A DNA stretch of 64,000 nucleotides from Pseudomonas fluorescens (GCF_002022275.1 NZ_MSDF01000012.1:1-64000), one strand, 5' to 3'; positions 35,310-45,367 are shown, numbered from the stretch's first letter. Numbers and translations: made by a program. The notes: generated by a model not told the origin, from the sequence alone.

Positions 35310-35816
35310 TCAGGCTTTGCGTTGGCGATTGCGGTAAATACCCAGAGGCACCAGGATCACCGTCAGCACGAACGCCACCAGCGCCCACTGCGCCAGGGAC
35401 AGACCCAGGATCGGCGGGTACGGCGTGCTGCAGAAGCCATCGACCTGGAAGCCCAGAGGGAACACCTTGGCCAGCGGCAGGTCATCGACGATCGGCTGCA
35501 GCACGTCGATGCCGCAGCTGACTTCAGGGAAGAACTGGGTGTACACGTGGTGACCGGCTGCCGCCACGCCCCCCAGGGCGCTGAGCACTACCAACCCTTC
35601 AAACAGGTTGACCGCGCCTTTTTTGCGCATCGCGGCGCCGATAAACGCGAACACCGCGATCAGCAGCAAGGCATAGCGTTGCAGGATGCACAGCGGGCAC
35701 GGCGCCTCGCCCAACACCACTTGCATGTACAGCGCCCCGCCGATCAGCGCCAGGCAGATGATGCCCAGCAACACCAGAAAGCGCCGCTCCCGGCCCAATC
35801 GCAATTCGTCACTCAT
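35310..35816 (-). CDS. dsbB: Disulfide bond formation protein B
   Basis: Reoxidises DsbA in the periplasm and passes electrons to ubiquinone. The 168-residue four-helix protein has the first Cys pair in APCPLC (Cys40, Cys43) and the second at Cys101 (EVSCGID) and Cys129 (DGFCSTPYPPILGLSLAQW). It ends in a separate terminator and stands alone between cyo and hmp. Coupling to quinone makes its position next to the quinol oxidase sensible. Confidence 0.97.
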   Translation of the reverse strand: MSDELRLGRERRFLVLLGIICLALIGGALYMQVVLGEAPCPLCILQRYALLLIAVFAFIGAAMRKKGAVNLFEGLVVLSALGGVAAAGHHVYTQFFPEVSCGIDVLQPIVDDLPLAKVFPLGFQVDGFCSTPYPPILGLSLAQWALVAFVLTVILVPLGIYRNRQRKA

Positions 35817-35935
35817 CCCCGTTTCCCTTTGTCGTTGTGCCTGATGGCCGCAAGTTTACACACAGAGTGTGGTTAAAACAGAGAGGGGTTAACGGGGGAT
35901 TAATCTGGAGGAATAGAGAAACAAATGTGGGAGGG

Positions 35936-36014
35936 GGCTTGCTCCCGATGACAGTGGGTCAGCCTCAGATAAGCTGACTGACCCACCGCTATCGGGAGCA
36001 AGCCCCCTCCCACA
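35936..36014. repeat. REPIN (TGTGGGAGGGGGCTTGC class)
   Basis: Compact inverted pair TGTGGGAGGGGGCTTGCTCCCG ... CGGGAGCAAGCCCCCTCCCACA. It is the only example of this subclass in the window. It lies downstream of hmp. Confidence 0.92.
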
Positions 36015-36042
36015 TTTTGTGCCGGTGTTGTTGCCGGATAAA

Positions 36043-37224
36043 TTATTCCAGGGCCGAGGCCGGGCCGAAGAATTCATAGCGCGCTTGTTTGTCCGGCACG
36101 CCCAAGGCTTTGAGATGGCGCTTGATTGCCGCCATAAAGCCTTTAGGGCCGAGGAAGTACGCATCCAGATCACGCCTCTCAGGCAACCACTCGGCCAGTT
36201 GCTCCTGGCTCAGCATGCCGACTTTATCCGCCGCCGGGCTCACGCCGTCATCTTCGGCGTAGCAGTAAAAGCGTTTGAGTTGCGGGTGCTTGGCCGCAAG
36301 AGCATCCACCCAATCACGGAACGCATGCACCCCGCCGTTACGCGCGCAGTGAATAAAGTGCACCGGCCGCTGGGTCGCCAGCGCCGCTTCAAGCATCGGC
36401 AATGTTGGCGTAATGCCCACCCCGCCGCTGATCAGCACCAGCGGCTTGTCGCTGGCAGCCAGTGTGAACTCACCGGACGGCGGGAACAGGTCGATGGTTG
36501 CGCCGACGTGCATCTGGTCGTGCAGATAGTTGGACACCCGCCCACCGGCTTCGCGCTTGACGCTGATGCGGTACAGGCCGGCATCGCTCAGCGCCGACAA
36601 GGAATAGTTGCGGCGCACTTCTTCGCCATCGAGCACCAGCTTCATGCCGATGTACTGGCCCGGCGCGGCCGCCAGGATCGGGCCGTTATCCACCGGGGCG
36701 AAATAGAACGAGATAATCTCGTCGCTCTCCTCCACACGTTTGACCAGCAGGAATGGCCGCGCACCGCGCCAGCCGCCCGGGGCCTGGGCTTTTTCGTCGT
36801 AGATGGCGGCTTCAGCGCCGATCAGGATATCGGCCAACTGGCCATACGCGGCGCCCCAGGCACTCATCACTTCAGGCGTGGCGATCTCGTCGCCCAACAC
36901 TTCAGAAATGGCGCGCAACAGGCAAGCACCGACAATCGGGTAGTGCTCCGGCAGGATCTGCAGGGCCACATGTTTGTTGATGATCTTGGCGACCAAGTCG
37001 CCCAATTGGTCCAACTGATCGATATGCCGCGCATACATCAGCACGCCATTGGCCAACGCGCGGGGCTGGTCGCCGCTGGCCTGGTGGGCCTGATTGAACA
37101 GCGGGCGAACTTCCGGGTACTCGGAGAGCATCATCCGGTAAAAATGAGTGATCAGCGCTTCGCCACCGCTTTCCAGCAGGGGCACAGTGGATTTGACGAT
37201 GGCACGGTCTTGGGCACTAAGCAT
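36043..37224 (-). CDS. hmp: Flavohemoglobin (nitric oxide dioxygenase)
   Basis: Oxidises NO to nitrate with O2 and NAD(P)H. The 393-residue protein has a globin domain (1-140) with the proximal His in NKHVALQILPEHYPIVG, an FAD domain (RRNYSLSAL, about 205-213) and an NAD domain (LISGGVGITPTLPML). The divergent norR gene, two NorR-type sites and a sigma-54-like promoter indicate NO-induced expression. Confidence 0.97.
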   Translation of the reverse strand: MLSAQDRAIVKSTVPLLESGGEALITHFYRMMLSEYPEVRPLFNQAHQASGDQPRALANGVLMYARHIDQLDQLGDLVAKIINKHVALQILPEHYPIVGACLLRAISEVLGDEIATPEVMSAWGAAYGQLADILIGAEAAIYDEKAQAPGGWRGARPFLLVKRVEESDEIISFYFAPVDNGPILAAAPGQYIGMKLVLDGEEVRRNYSLSALSDAGLYRISVKREAGGRVSNYLHDQMHVGATIDLFPPSGEFTLAASDKPLVLISGGVGITPTLPMLEAALATQRPVHFIHCARNGGVHAFRDWVDALAAKHPQLKRFYCYAEDDGVSPAADKVGMLSQEQLAEWLPERRDLDAYFLGPKGFMAAIKRHLKALGVPDKQARYEFFGPASALE

Positions 37225-37264
37225 GGCAGACTCCTGGGTCTATTAACTGATTACCCTTGGTTAC

Positions 37265-37279
37265 TCAGTATTCGTGCCA
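37265..37279 (-). promoter_or_regulatory. Sigma-54-like promoter of hmp
   Basis: Read on the minus strand: TGGCAC, 5 bases, CTGA. The GG of the -24 box and G of the -12 box fit the consensus TGGCAC-N5-TTGC, with mismatches in the last element. It lies about 40 bases upstream of the hmp start and about 42 bases from the nearest NorR site, a normal enhancer geometry. Confidence 0.5.
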
Positions 37280-37320
37280 ACTTATATATCGTTATATTTC
37301 AACAGCTTAAATATAATGTA

Positions 37321-37357
37321 GTCAGAATGACTTCATACGATTTATAGTCATAAGGAC
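37321..37357. promoter_or_regulatory. Two NorR-type binding sites (GT-N7-AC)
   Basis: GTCAGAATGAC (37321-37331) and GTCATAAGGAC (37347-37357) both fit the NorR consensus GT-N7-AC. The second site ends 15 bases before norR, next to its AAGGAG ribosome site, so NorR may also repress itself. Confidence 0.65.
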
Positions 37358-37371
37358 TACAAGGAGTCATT

Positions 37372-38919
37372 ATGACTGCGCAATCGCTGCTCACCACCCT
37401 GCTGCCTCTGGTCGCTGACCTGTCCCGCGAACTGCCTGAGGGCGAGCGCTACCGCCGCCTGCTGCACGCCATGCGCGCCCTGCTGCCGTGCGACGCCGCC
37501 GCGTTATTGCGCCTGGATGGCGAGTGGCTGGTGCCGCTGGCCGTAGACGGCTTGAGCGCCGACACTCTGGGTCGGCGCTTCAAGGTCAGCGAACATCCGC
37601 GCTTTGAGGTGCTGCTGAGCGGCCCCGGCCCTACCCGCTTCGACAGCGACAGCGAATTGCCCGACCCTTACGACGGCCTGGTCGATGGCCTGCATGGCCA
37701 TTTGGAAGTGCACGACTGCATGGGCTGCCCGCTGTTTATCGACGACGAACCCTGGGGCCTGCTGACCCTGGACGCGCTCGACACCGAGCGTTTCGAGCGC
37801 GTCGAACTCGACGCCCTGCAAGCCTTCGCCAGCCTTGCGGCGGCCACGGTCAACGTCGCCGAACGCATCGAACGCCTGGCCCTGCGCGCCGAAGATGAGC
37901 ACCAGCGCGCCGAGATCTACCGCCAGGCCAGCGGCCAGCAGCACAAGGAAATGATCGGCCAGAGCAAGGCGCACAAGCGTCTGGTGGAAGAAATCAAACT
38001 GGTGGGTGGCAGTGACCTGACCGTGCTGATCACCGGCGAAACCGGGGTGGGCAAGGAGTTGGTCGCCCAGGCGATCCACGCCGCATCATCACGCGCCGAT
38101 AAACCGCTGATCAGCCTCAACTGCGCGGCCCTGCCGGAAACCCTGGTGGAAAGCGAGCTGTTCGGCCACGTGCGCGGCGCCTTTACCGGCGCGCTGAATG
38201 AGCGCCGGGGCAAGTTCGAGCTGGCCAATGGCGGCACCTTGTTTCTGGATGAGGTCGGCGAGTTGTCGCTGACCGTGCAGGCCAAGTTGCTGCGCGTGCT
38301 GCAAAGCGGGCAGTTGCAGCGCCTGGGCTCGGACAAGGAACACCAGGTGGACGTGCGCCTGATCGCCGCCACCAACCGCAACCTCGCCGAAGAGGTGCGT
38401 AATGGTCGCTACCGCGCCGACTTCTACCACCGCCTGAGCGTGTACCCGCTGCAAGTGCCGGCGCTGCGTGAACGTGGACGCGATGTGTTGCTGCTGGCCG
38501 GGTTTTTCCTCGAACAGAACCGCTCGCGCATGGGCCTGGGCAGCCTGCGCCTGACAAACGACGCGCAAACGGCGCTGCTGGCCTACAACTGGCCGGGCAA
38601 TGTGCGCGAGCTGGAACATTTGATCGGACGCAGCGCGCTCAAAGCCCTGGGAAACTGTCGCGAACGTCCGAAGATTTTGAGCCTGAGTGCCCAGGACCTG
38701 GATTTGCCGGATGTGAGCGCGCCGCCGGTGATTGAAGCACCGACCGAGCCGGCCCCTGTCGTCACGGGCGACCTGCGCCAGGCCACCGAGCACTATCAGC
38801 GCCAGATCATCAGCGACTGCCTGGAGCGCCACCAGCACAACTGGGCCAGCGCCGCCCGCGAACTCGGCCTGGACCGCGCCAACCTCGGCCGCATGGCCAA
38901 GCGCCTGGGCCTCAAATAA
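37372..38919 (+). CDS. norR: NO-responsive sigma-54 activator
   Basis: Regulator of 515 residues. The GAF domain (about 20-170) senses NO through a non-heme iron. The AAA+ domain (190-430) has Walker A GETGVGKE, the sigma-54 contact loop GAFTGA, and ATNRNLAEEV. A Fis-type helix-turn-helix (HNWASAARELGLDRANLGRMAKRLG) ends the protein. AAGGAG precedes the ATG. Divergent from hmp, so it is probably the hmp activator; nor genes are not in the window. Confidence 0.96.
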   Translation: MTAQSLLTTLLPLVADLSRELPEGERYRRLLHAMRALLPCDAAALLRLDGEWLVPLAVDGLSADTLGRRFKVSEHPRFEVLLSGPGPTRFDSDSELPDPYDGLVDGLHGHLEVHDCMGCPLFIDDEPWGLLTLDALDTERFERVELDALQAFASLAAATVNVAERIERLALRAEDEHQRAEIYRQASGQQHKEMIGQSKAHKRLVEEIKLVGGSDLTVLITGETGVGKELVAQAIHAASSRADKPLISLNCAALPETLVESELFGHVRGAFTGALNERRGKFELANGGTLFLDEVGELSLTVQAKLLRVLQSGQLQRLGSDKEHQVDVRLIAATNRNLAEEVRNGRYRADFYHRLSVYPLQVPALRERGRDVLLLAGFFLEQNRSRMGLGSLRLTNDAQTALLAYNWPGNVRELEHLIGRSALKALGNCRERPKILSLSAQDLDLPDVSAPPVIEAPTEPAPVVTGDLRQATEHYQRQIISDCLERHQHNWASAARELGLDRANLGRMAKRLGLK

Positions 38920-38950
38920 CCCTGTCAAATGTGGGAGGAACTCAGTCAAC

Positions 38951-39039
38951 TGTGGGAGCTGGCTTGCCTGCGATAGCGGTGCGTCAGTGAAAGATGAGCT
39001 GGCTGACAGACCGCCATCGCAGGCAAGCCAGCTCCCACA
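38951..39039. repeat. REPIN (TGTGGGAGC class)
   Basis: Inverted pair TGTGGGAGCTGGCTTGCCTGCG ... CGCAGGCAAGCCAGCTCCCACA. A lone head fragment, ATGTGGGAGGAACTC, precedes it by 22 bases. The repeat ends 3 bases before the stop of the convergent exporter gene. Confidence 0.9.
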
Positions 39040-39042
39040 GTT

Positions 39043-39945
39043 TTAAGCCTGTTTCGCTCTGAAAACCGGGCTTGCAGGCTTCGGCTTACGAAACACCAAC
39101 ACATTCCCCAGCATCACCAACACCAACCCCATCAATGCCGGCGCCGTCCACTGATAGCCCTCGGCAAACGCCGACACATTCAACGCCACCACCGGAAACA
39201 GCACCGTGCAATACGCCGCCCGCTCCGGCCCCATGCGGCCTACCAGCGTGAGATACGCGGTAAAACCAATCACCGACCCCGGAATGACCAGGTACCACAG
39301 CGCCCCGACATACCGCGCGCTCCAGTCCATCTCAAACGGAATCCCGCGCACCGCGCAGTAAGTCGCCAGCATCGCCGAGCCATAGGCCATGCCCCAGGCA
39401 TTGGTGGTCAACGGCCGCAGCCCGGCCTTTTGTTGCAGGCTCGAGAGCATATTGCCGGCCGAAAAACACATCGTCCCCAGCAGCGCCAAACCCAGCCCCA
39501 TCAGGGTTTGCGGGCTGGCGGTGTGGCCCACCAGTTCCGGCCAGAACAAAAAGCCCAGCCCTATCAACCCGAGCGCGCCGCCCATCAACACATTGCGCGC
39601 CACGCGCTGGCCGAAGAACACCCGCGCATTCAAGGCGTTCCACAACGTGGCCGTGGAAAACACCACCGCCACCAAGCCGCTGGGGATCCACTGGCTGGCC
39701 GTGAGGAAACACATGAAGTTCACGCAAAACAGGCACAACCCCTGCGCGAGGCAGATCAAATGCCCGCGCCGGTTCATCACCTGCAACTTGCGGCTGAGCA
39801 GCAACAGCACAAACAGCACCAGCGCCGCGAGGCCAAAGCGATAAACGATCGACACGGGAATCGCCACCACGCCCAGTTGCCATTTCAGCGCAATCCAGGT
39901 GGTGCCCCAGATCAGCACGGTGAGTAAATACAAGAAAAGGTTCAT
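39043..39945 (-). CDS. EamA/DMT-family transporter (RhaT/YedA-like)
   Basis: Inner-membrane protein of 300 residues with ten predicted helices in two EamA repeats (about 1-140 and 150-285). The N-terminus LTVLIWGTTWIALKWQLG is typical of the family, whose members export amino acids or other small metabolites. Longer in-frame starts add unlikely residues. The AraC regulator is divergent with 138 bases between, a common arrangement for substrate-induced exporters. Confidence 0.9.
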   Translation of the reverse strand: MNLFLYLLTVLIWGTTWIALKWQLGVVAIPVSIVYRFGLAALVLFVLLLLSRKLQVMNRRGHLICLAQGLCLFCVNFMCFLTASQWIPSGLVAVVFSTATLWNALNARVFFGQRVARNVLMGGALGLIGLGFLFWPELVGHTASPQTLMGLGLALLGTMCFSAGNMLSSLQQKAGLRPLTTNAWGMAYGSAMLATYCAVRGIPFEMDWSARYVGALWYLVIPGSVIGFTAYLTLVGRMGPERAAYCTVLFPVVALNVSAFAEGYQWTAPALMGLVLVMLGNVLVFRKPKPASPVFRAKQA

Positions 39946-40083
39946 AGCGGGCTCCGGTGATTGAGCCACAGTGTCCCCCGCCTTCAGGCCTGACCTCTTG
40001 CACATTCTTGCGCTTTTGTCGGGTAGCGGGATCACAGCGCACGCCGCGCGGAGTAGGATGCAAGGCGTCGGAGAGTACACGCC

Positions 40084-40959
40084 ATGCCTGATCTGGAATC
40101 CCTGCAAGTCTTTCAAGCCCTTAACCGCTCGCCCCATGCACGCCTTGAAGCCTGCGCCGAGCTCGGTGACGGCTTGTCTGCGGCCTTGTGGAGCAACCAC
40201 CACGATTCTCAGGACTATCAGGCGCCGACCCATCACACCCTGTCGTGCTACGTCGGCGGCGGCACCGGCACCTTTCGCCGCGACAGGCCCGGCACGAAGG
40301 GCGGCCCCGACAAGCTGTGCATCCTGCCCGCCGAGCATCAGTCGGCTTGGGTGATCAACGGCGAAATCCGCCTGGCCCACGTGTATTTCAGCCCGGAGCA
40401 ATTCGCCCTTGGTTGCGTCACCCTGCTTGATCGCGAGCCGCGTGAATTACAGTTGCGCGAAAGCACCTTCCTTGAAGACGCCAGCCAGGCCCGGCGCTTT
40501 CACCAGTTGATCGCCCTTAACTGGCACGAGCCCGCCGAACGCTTGCTGACCAGCAGCCTGGCCCACGAAATGCTCAGCCACACCCTGCTCAGCCAGGTCG
40601 GCGCGCGTGAAGGCTTGCGCTTGAAAGGCGGACTGGCTGCGCACCAGCGGCGGCTGTTGGTGGACTACATCGACCATCATCTGCAAGACCCGATCAGCCT
40701 GGGCCAATTGGCCGGGTTGTGTGCGCTGTCCGAATACCATTTCGCGCGGATGTTCCGCCAAAGCTTCGGCTTGCCACCCCACCAATACCTGTTGGCGCGA
40801 CGCCTGGCCCGCGCGCAAGCCTTACTGCGCGGCGGCGCGCTGCCCTTGGGTGAAATCGCCTGGATGTGCGGCTTCTCCAGCGCCAGCCACTTCACCCACC
40901 GCTTTCGCCAAGCCATGGGCGCCACACCCGGGGAATACCGCCAAGCGTTCTGTAGCTGA
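40084..40959 (+). CDS. AraC-family regulator
   Basis: Regulator of 291 residues. The N-terminal half is a cupin-like effector domain (THHTLSCYVGGGTGTFRR). The C-terminal two helix-turn-helix units (about 190-288) include ISLGQLAGLCALSEYHFARMFRQSFG and LGEIAWMCGFSSASHFTHRFRQAMGATPGEYR. It is divergent from the EamA exporter and most likely controls it. Confidence 0.93.
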   Translation: MPDLESLQVFQALNRSPHARLEACAELGDGLSAALWSNHHDSQDYQAPTHHTLSCYVGGGTGTFRRDRPGTKGGPDKLCILPAEHQSAWVINGEIRLAHVYFSPEQFALGCVTLLDREPRELQLRESTFLEDASQARRFHQLIALNWHEPAERLLTSSLAHEMLSHTLLSQVGAREGLRLKGGLAAHQRRLLVDYIDHHLQDPISLGQLAGLCALSEYHFARMFRQSFGLPPHQYLLARRLARAQALLRGGALPLGEIAWMCGFSSASHFTHRFRQAMGATPGEYRQAFCS

Positions 40960-40971
40960 GGGGCTGAGCTT

Positions 40972-41140
40972 CTATGGCGAGCGGGGCTTGTGTGGCAAGC
41001 GAGCTTTTGTGGCGAGCGGGCTTGCCCGCGTTGGGCTGCGAAGCAGCCCTAAAAACCAACGCAGAGGAATACCTGATACACCGCATTCATCCTTACTGGG
41101 GGCGCTTCGCACCCCAACGCGGGCAAGCCCGCTCGCCACA
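40972..41140. repeat. REPIN (GTGGCGAGC class) with three tandem heads
   Basis: The left side has three head units, at 40972 (19 bases), 40991 (17) and 41008, of the form TGTGGCGAGCGGGCTTG. Only the last is joined to a stem. The right REP ends GCCCGCTCGCCACA at 41140. The MalT-like gene stop lies 5 bases further. Confidence 0.88.
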
Positions 41141-41144
41141 AAAG

Positions 41145-43640
41145 CTAGGCCATCAACCCCAACGTCTTGGCCTTGGCCACCGCCTGAGTTCTTCGCTCCA
41201 CACCCAGCTTGCTGTGAATACGCCGCGCGTGGGTCTTCACCGTGTGCAGGGAAATAAACAGTCGGTCGGCGATTTCCAGGTTGGAATTGCCCGAGGCGAT
41301 CAATTGCAGCACTTCCAGCTCCCGATGGCTCAAGGGGTTTTCCACCGCCCCGGTGGGCGACGCTTGAGTGTCCAGACCCAACTCGCTCAGCAGCCCCGGC
41401 GAGCGTAAACGCAACTCGCGAACAGCCTGCTGCACCTGGCAGCGCGCGGCCAGGCCAAGGCCGGTTTGCAGGGTGAAACGCGCCAAGCTCGAATCCCCCA
41501 ACTGCCAGGCGACTTCGCCCAGCACCAACTGCAGCTCGGTTTCCAGGCACAGCATGCCGCGTTGTTGCGCGCCCTCCAGCAAGGCGGTGAGCCGCACGAT
41601 CGGCTGATCGGCGCACCCCAGTTTCACCTCGGCCAGCACCAGCAGATATTCCAGGCGCGGGATCAGCTCCAGGGTGGCCGGTGGCGCCTGCCGCGCCTGT
41701 GGTCCGCGAAAGTGACGCAACACCCGGCGCACCGCTTCGACGGTCAATTCAGCGCGGCCCTGTTGCAGCCAGAAATGCCCACTGACCAACAGCAGCACCG
41801 CGCGGTACACCGTATCCGGCACATGGCGTTGCTGCATAAGCCGCTCGGCCTCGCGCAGTTGAATAAACGCCTGGGCGTAATCACCGCTGTTGGCGGCCAG
41901 CAGCGCCAAGCCGAGAAAGCCGTACAACACACGCTTGTCCTGGCTGTGCAGGCACTTCTTCAAACCGGCGGCCAAGCACTCGCTGGCCAGGCTGTCCTGC
42001 CCCTGGCGCAACGCCAGATGCCCGCGCCGCAAAGCGATCCGCCCCACCAAAGGCCCGGCGTTGAGGCGCTGCTGCTGCAGCATTGCCTGCACGTTTTCCA
42101 ACAGACTTTGCGCGCGATAGGGCGCGCCGCGCTGCTCCAGCAGTTGAGCGTGATCCAGTTCAAGCAGCGCTTCCAGCACCAGCGAGCCATGGGCGCGCGC
42201 CAGACACAGGGCTTCGCGATTCAAGGCCTGGGCCACGTCCAGTTCGCCGCGCAGCAAGGCTTGCTGGGTCAGGCCCGACAGGCACATCAGGCGCGAGGTC
42301 CAGGCGCTGTCGGGCAACGCCTGCAGGGCTTCCAGAAAATGCGTGCGGGAACGCTCGGCATCACCACTCAAATGCAACAGCCAGCCGCATTGCGCCTGCC
42401 AGCGCGCCAACAAATAGCGTTGCTGCGCCGCCGTCGGCTGTGGCGCAAACCGGGCCAACTGATCAATGCACACGCCCGCCTGATCAAAGCGCCCGGCAAA
42501 CAACAAGGCCGCCGTCACCAGCCCGACCAATTGCGCCGAGCCAAGCATCAACTCGTCGCCATGCTGCTCATGCAGGCGTAACAAGAGGGCGGCGTTTTGC
42601 TCGCGAAACAAATCCTCGAAGCTGAAGTGCTGCAACAGGCTCACCGCCACTTCGTATTCTTCGGCCAGCAGCGCCTGCTCGAACGCTGCCTGCCAGTCAC
42701 GCTCGGCGGTGAACCACTGGCACGCGCGCCGATGCCAGGAACGCTTGGCCGGCCAGGGTTCATCACGCAGTAGCCGCGCCAGCGGCGGGAAGACCTGCAG
42801 CCAGTCGCTGGTGTCTTCCCACGGCTGGATAAACGCGCCGAGGGCCTGTAAATCGCGCAGGTACTGAGCGCCGTCGCCCGCGCCGAACAGATGCCCACAC
42901 AGGCTCGGGTTGAAACGCGGCAGATGGGCCAGCACGCGCCAGGCTTCGGCCAACTCCGCAGGCAAGGTGCTGAACAGTTCGTGTTGCAGGTAGTCGAGCA
43001 GCGTCTTGTCGGGATGGCCGTCGCCCAGCATGGCGATGCGCACACCGGCGCACCAGCCGGCACTGAATTGCATGACACTGTCGACGGTTTGCCCGGGACG
43101 GAGCATCTCCTGGATGTGCGCCTGGGTGAATGACAAGTCACTGCACTCCAGCAACTCATCGTCGAGCAACAGGCGCGGCCAATTGCACAGCGGCCGCCGC
43201 CGTGCCCCCAGCCACCAAGTCAGCGCGGAGCTGGCGGTGGTGAGCAAACGGTCGAGCAAGGCGTCCAGTTCGGGCGCGGGTTGGCGGCAGAAATCATCGA
43301 GAAAAATCCAGGCCGTGATGTGCCAACGGCTCAGGTCCAGCAGCAACGTGGCTTCATCGACAAAGGCCAGACCCAGGTGTTGGGCCAAGCGCTGACAGAA
43401 ATCAGCGGGATTGAGCTTACCGCCATTGAGCGCCAGCCAATACACCTGGCATCCCGCCGGTGCTTGCAGGGCGCACTCGGCGAGCAACGCACTCTTGCCG
43501 CTGCCTCCCGGCGCGCACAGCAATTTCACCCTGGCGGGTGCGGCCAGCAAAGGCTCGGTGAGATGAGGGCGCAACAGATGGTGGGCGGACAGCCGGGGCA
43601 TGAATCCAGGACGGTCCAGGAGGCGTGTCATGGCGGTCAT
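41145..43640 (-). CDS. MalT/AcoK-like LuxR-family regulator with ATPase domain
   Basis: STAND-type regulator of 831 residues. Walker [12 protein letters not shown] is near residue 43; a NACHT/NB-ARC-like ATPase extends to about 300. TPR-like helical repeats fill the middle (about 330-740). The C-terminal LuxR helix-turn-helix ([42 protein letters not shown]) binds DNA. Such proteins sense a small ligand through the helical repeats. The adjacent DUF1329/DUF1302 genes, on the same strand and upstream, are candidate targets by position only. ATG at 43640 or 43631. Confidence 0.92.
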   Translation of the reverse strand: MTAMTRLLDRPGFMPRLSAHHLLRPHLTEPLLAAPARVKLLCAPGGSGKSALLAECALQAPAGCQVYWLALNGGKLNPADFCQRLAQHLGLAFVDEATLLLDLSRWHITAWIFLDDFCRQPAPELDALLDRLLTTASSALTWWLGARRRPLCNWPRLLLDDELLECSDLSFTQAHIQEMLRPGQTVDSVMQFSAGWCAGVRIAMLGDGHPDKTLLDYLQHELFSTLPAELAEAWRVLAHLPRFNPSLCGHLFGAGDGAQYLRDLQALGAFIQPWEDTSDWLQVFPPLARLLRDEPWPAKRSWHRRACQWFTAERDWQAAFEQALLAEEYEVAVSLLQHFSFEDLFREQNAALLLRLHEQHGDELMLGSAQLVGLVTAALLFAGRFDQAGVCIDQLARFAPQPTAAQQRYLLARWQAQCGWLLHLSGDAERSRTHFLEALQALPDSAWTSRLMCLSGLTQQALLRGELDVAQALNREALCLARAHGSLVLEALLELDHAQLLEQRGAPYRAQSLLENVQAMLQQQRLNAGPLVGRIALRRGHLALRQGQDSLASECLAAGLKKCLHSQDKRVLYGFLGLALLAANSGDYAQAFIQLREAERLMQQRHVPDTVYRAVLLLVSGHFWLQQGRAELTVEAVRRVLRHFRGPQARQAPPATLELIPRLEYLLVLAEVKLGCADQPIVRLTALLEGAQQRGMLCLETELQLVLGEVAWQLGDSSLARFTLQTGLGLAARCQVQQAVRELRLRSPGLLSELGLDTQASPTGAVENPLSHRELEVLQLIASGNSNLEIADRLFISLHTVKTHARRIHSKLGVERRTQAVAKAKTLGLMA

Positions 43641-43754
43641 TGCTGCATCCTGCTTTTTTATTGTTATGCAACCTGACGCTTACCCTAGTCCTGTGGCTGG
43701 CGGTTGTTGAAGAAGTATTCAGCGCAATGATTGAAAGGCATGCACAAAACCCAA

Positions 43755-43800
43755 TGTGGGAGCTGGCCTGTGTGGGAGCCGGGCTTGCCCGCGATGCAGA
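43755..43800 (+). repeat. Half REPIN with doubled head
   Basis: TGTGGGAGCTGGCC and TGTGGGAGCCGGGCTTGCC stand in tandem, joined to one stem (GCCCGCG). The matching right REP is missing; a 134-bp element follows 20 bases later. Confidence 0.8.
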
Positions 43801-43819
43801 CGACTCGGTATTTCAGGTT

Positions 43820-43953
43820 GATCGTTCCCACGCTCTGCGTGGGAATGCCGCCCTGGACGCTCCGCGTCCCGAAGTCGGCGGACAGTTAAGCTCCTGCGCC
43901 AGGTGACGCAGAGCGTCACAAGATGCATTCCCACGCAGAGCGTGGGAACGATC
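43820..43953 (+). repeat. 134-bp four-hairpin palindromic element, copy C
   Basis: Same orientation and order as the copy at 18704. It follows a half REPIN, and the segment after it (GGTGTTTCAGATGA) resembles REPIN centre sequence, suggesting insertion inside a REPIN. Confidence 0.88.
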
Positions 43954-43982
43954 AGCAACATGGGAGGTGTTTCAGATGAGGG

Positions 43983-45341
43983 TTAGCGAACGCCCTCGGA
44001 CCTCAGCGCCGCCGGCGTGTAATCCGCCGCCTTCGCCGCGAAGCCGAACACAAAGCTGTGCTTCTCCTCATTCTTCATGCCCAGCGCGATGTAGCGCCCG
44101 GCGATGATGTCGTACAGCGTTTCCACGGTGTACGCCGGCACCTGGTGGTCGTAGTAAAACTGCGCATGCCCTTCAGCGACGCGCCACAGTTGACCACGGC
44201 CGTCATAGTGATCCACCAGCGCAACCTGCCAGCTGTCTTCGTCGATGTACATGTGGCGCTTGGCGTAGATATGCCGCTCGCTCGGCTTCACGGTGCCGAC
44301 CACTTCCCACACGCGGTGCAGCTCATAGCGGGTCAGGTCCTGGTTGATGTGCCCGGCCTTGATGATGTCGTCGTACTTGAGGGTTGGCGAATCAAGCTTG
44401 TAGCTGTTGTAAGGGATGTACATCTCTTTTTTGCCGACCAATTTCCAGTCATAGCGGTCGGGGGCGCCGGAGAACATGTCGAAGTTGTCAGTGGTGCGCA
44501 GGCCGTCGGACGCGGTGCCCGGGCCGTCATAGGAGACTTGCGGCGCACGGCGTACGCGGCGCTGGCCGGCGTTATAGATCCACGCCAGACGCGGTTCCTT
44601 CACCTGGTCGAGGGTTTCGTGCACCAGCAGCACGTTGCCGGCCAAGCGCGCCGGGGCCGTCACCGATTGCTTGAAGAAGCTCAGCACGTTGGCCGCCTTG
44701 GCCGCATCGATATCCGGAATGGCCTGTGGCACCGCCACTTCTTCTTCAAAGCGGATCGGCGTGTAGCTGCCGTTGGTCTGCGGGGTGGCCTGGGTGATGA
44801 TGCGCTTGAGGTTGCCACCGTGGTAACGGGTGATGTGGTTCCACAGCACTTCTACGCCATTTTTCGGAATCGGAAACGCGTAGTAGCGATTGCCGGTGAA
44901 GTTTTCCAGGCCGTTACCGTCGTTGATGGCCTTGACGTTCAGTGCGCTGCGCTTGATCGACTCGTAAATGTCGGGTGGCAGGTTGACCGTGCGGTGGGTC
45001 GGGTACACCGGGATCTTGTAGGTCTCGGGGTAGCGTTTGAACATCGCCACCTGGCCGTCGGAGAGTTTGTCTTTGTACTTGTCCACCGTGGCGGCGGTGA
45101 TCACGAACAGCGGCTTTTCATTGGCGAACGGGTCGGCGAGGAAGCCCTTGCTGTCCACCGCGCCAGCGTTTTTCGGGATGCCGCCGGTCCAGGCCGGGAT
45201 CGAGCCGTCGGCGTTGCCGGCTTTTTCGGCGCCGACCGGAGTCAAGGTGGTGCCGAGCTTGGCCGCCTCTTCGGGCGACACGGCCGCCATGACGTGGGTG
45301 GCGAGCAAACTCAGGGCCATCACTGCAATCATCTTGTGCAT
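43983..45341 (-). CDS. DUF1329 periplasmic/outer-membrane protein
   Basis: Exported protein of 452 residues with a signal peptide ending about residue 19 (ATHVMA). It matches the DUF1329 family along its length (GTTLTPVGAEKAGNADGSIPAWTGG at the start; WEVVGTVKPSERHIYAKRHMYIDEDSW near 340-365). The family is LolB-like by fold and usually paired with DUF1302 proteins in loci for handling hydrophobic substrates. Here it lies 26 bases after the DUF1302 gene. The exact cargo is unknown. Confidence 0.92.
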   Translation of the reverse strand: MHKMIAVMALSLLATHVMAAVSPEEAAKLGTTLTPVGAEKAGNADGSIPAWTGGIPKNAGAVDSKGFLADPFANEKPLFVITAATVDKYKDKLSDGQVAMFKRYPETYKIPVYPTHRTVNLPPDIYESIKRSALNVKAINDGNGLENFTGNRYYAFPIPKNGVEVLWNHITRYHGGNLKRIITQATPQTNGSYTPIRFEEEVAVPQAIPDIDAAKAANVLSFFKQSVTAPARLAGNVLLVHETLDQVKEPRLAWIYNAGQRRVRRAPQVSYDGPGTASDGLRTTDNFDMFSGAPDRYDWKLVGKKEMYIPYNSYKLDSPTLKYDDIIKAGHINQDLTRYELHRVWEVVGTVKPSERHIYAKRHMYIDEDSWQVALVDHYDGRGQLWRVAEGHAQFYYDHQVPAYTVETLYDIIAGRYIALGMKNEEKHSFVFGFAAKAADYTPAALRSEGVR

Positions 45342-45367
45342 AGGTTGTTGTCCTTCTTTAAACCAGA

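Noticed and set aside
41466..42581. 371-codon frame opposite the MalT-like regulator
   Set aside because: Gln/His-rich translation without any family pattern; the minus strand encodes an intact STAND regulator.
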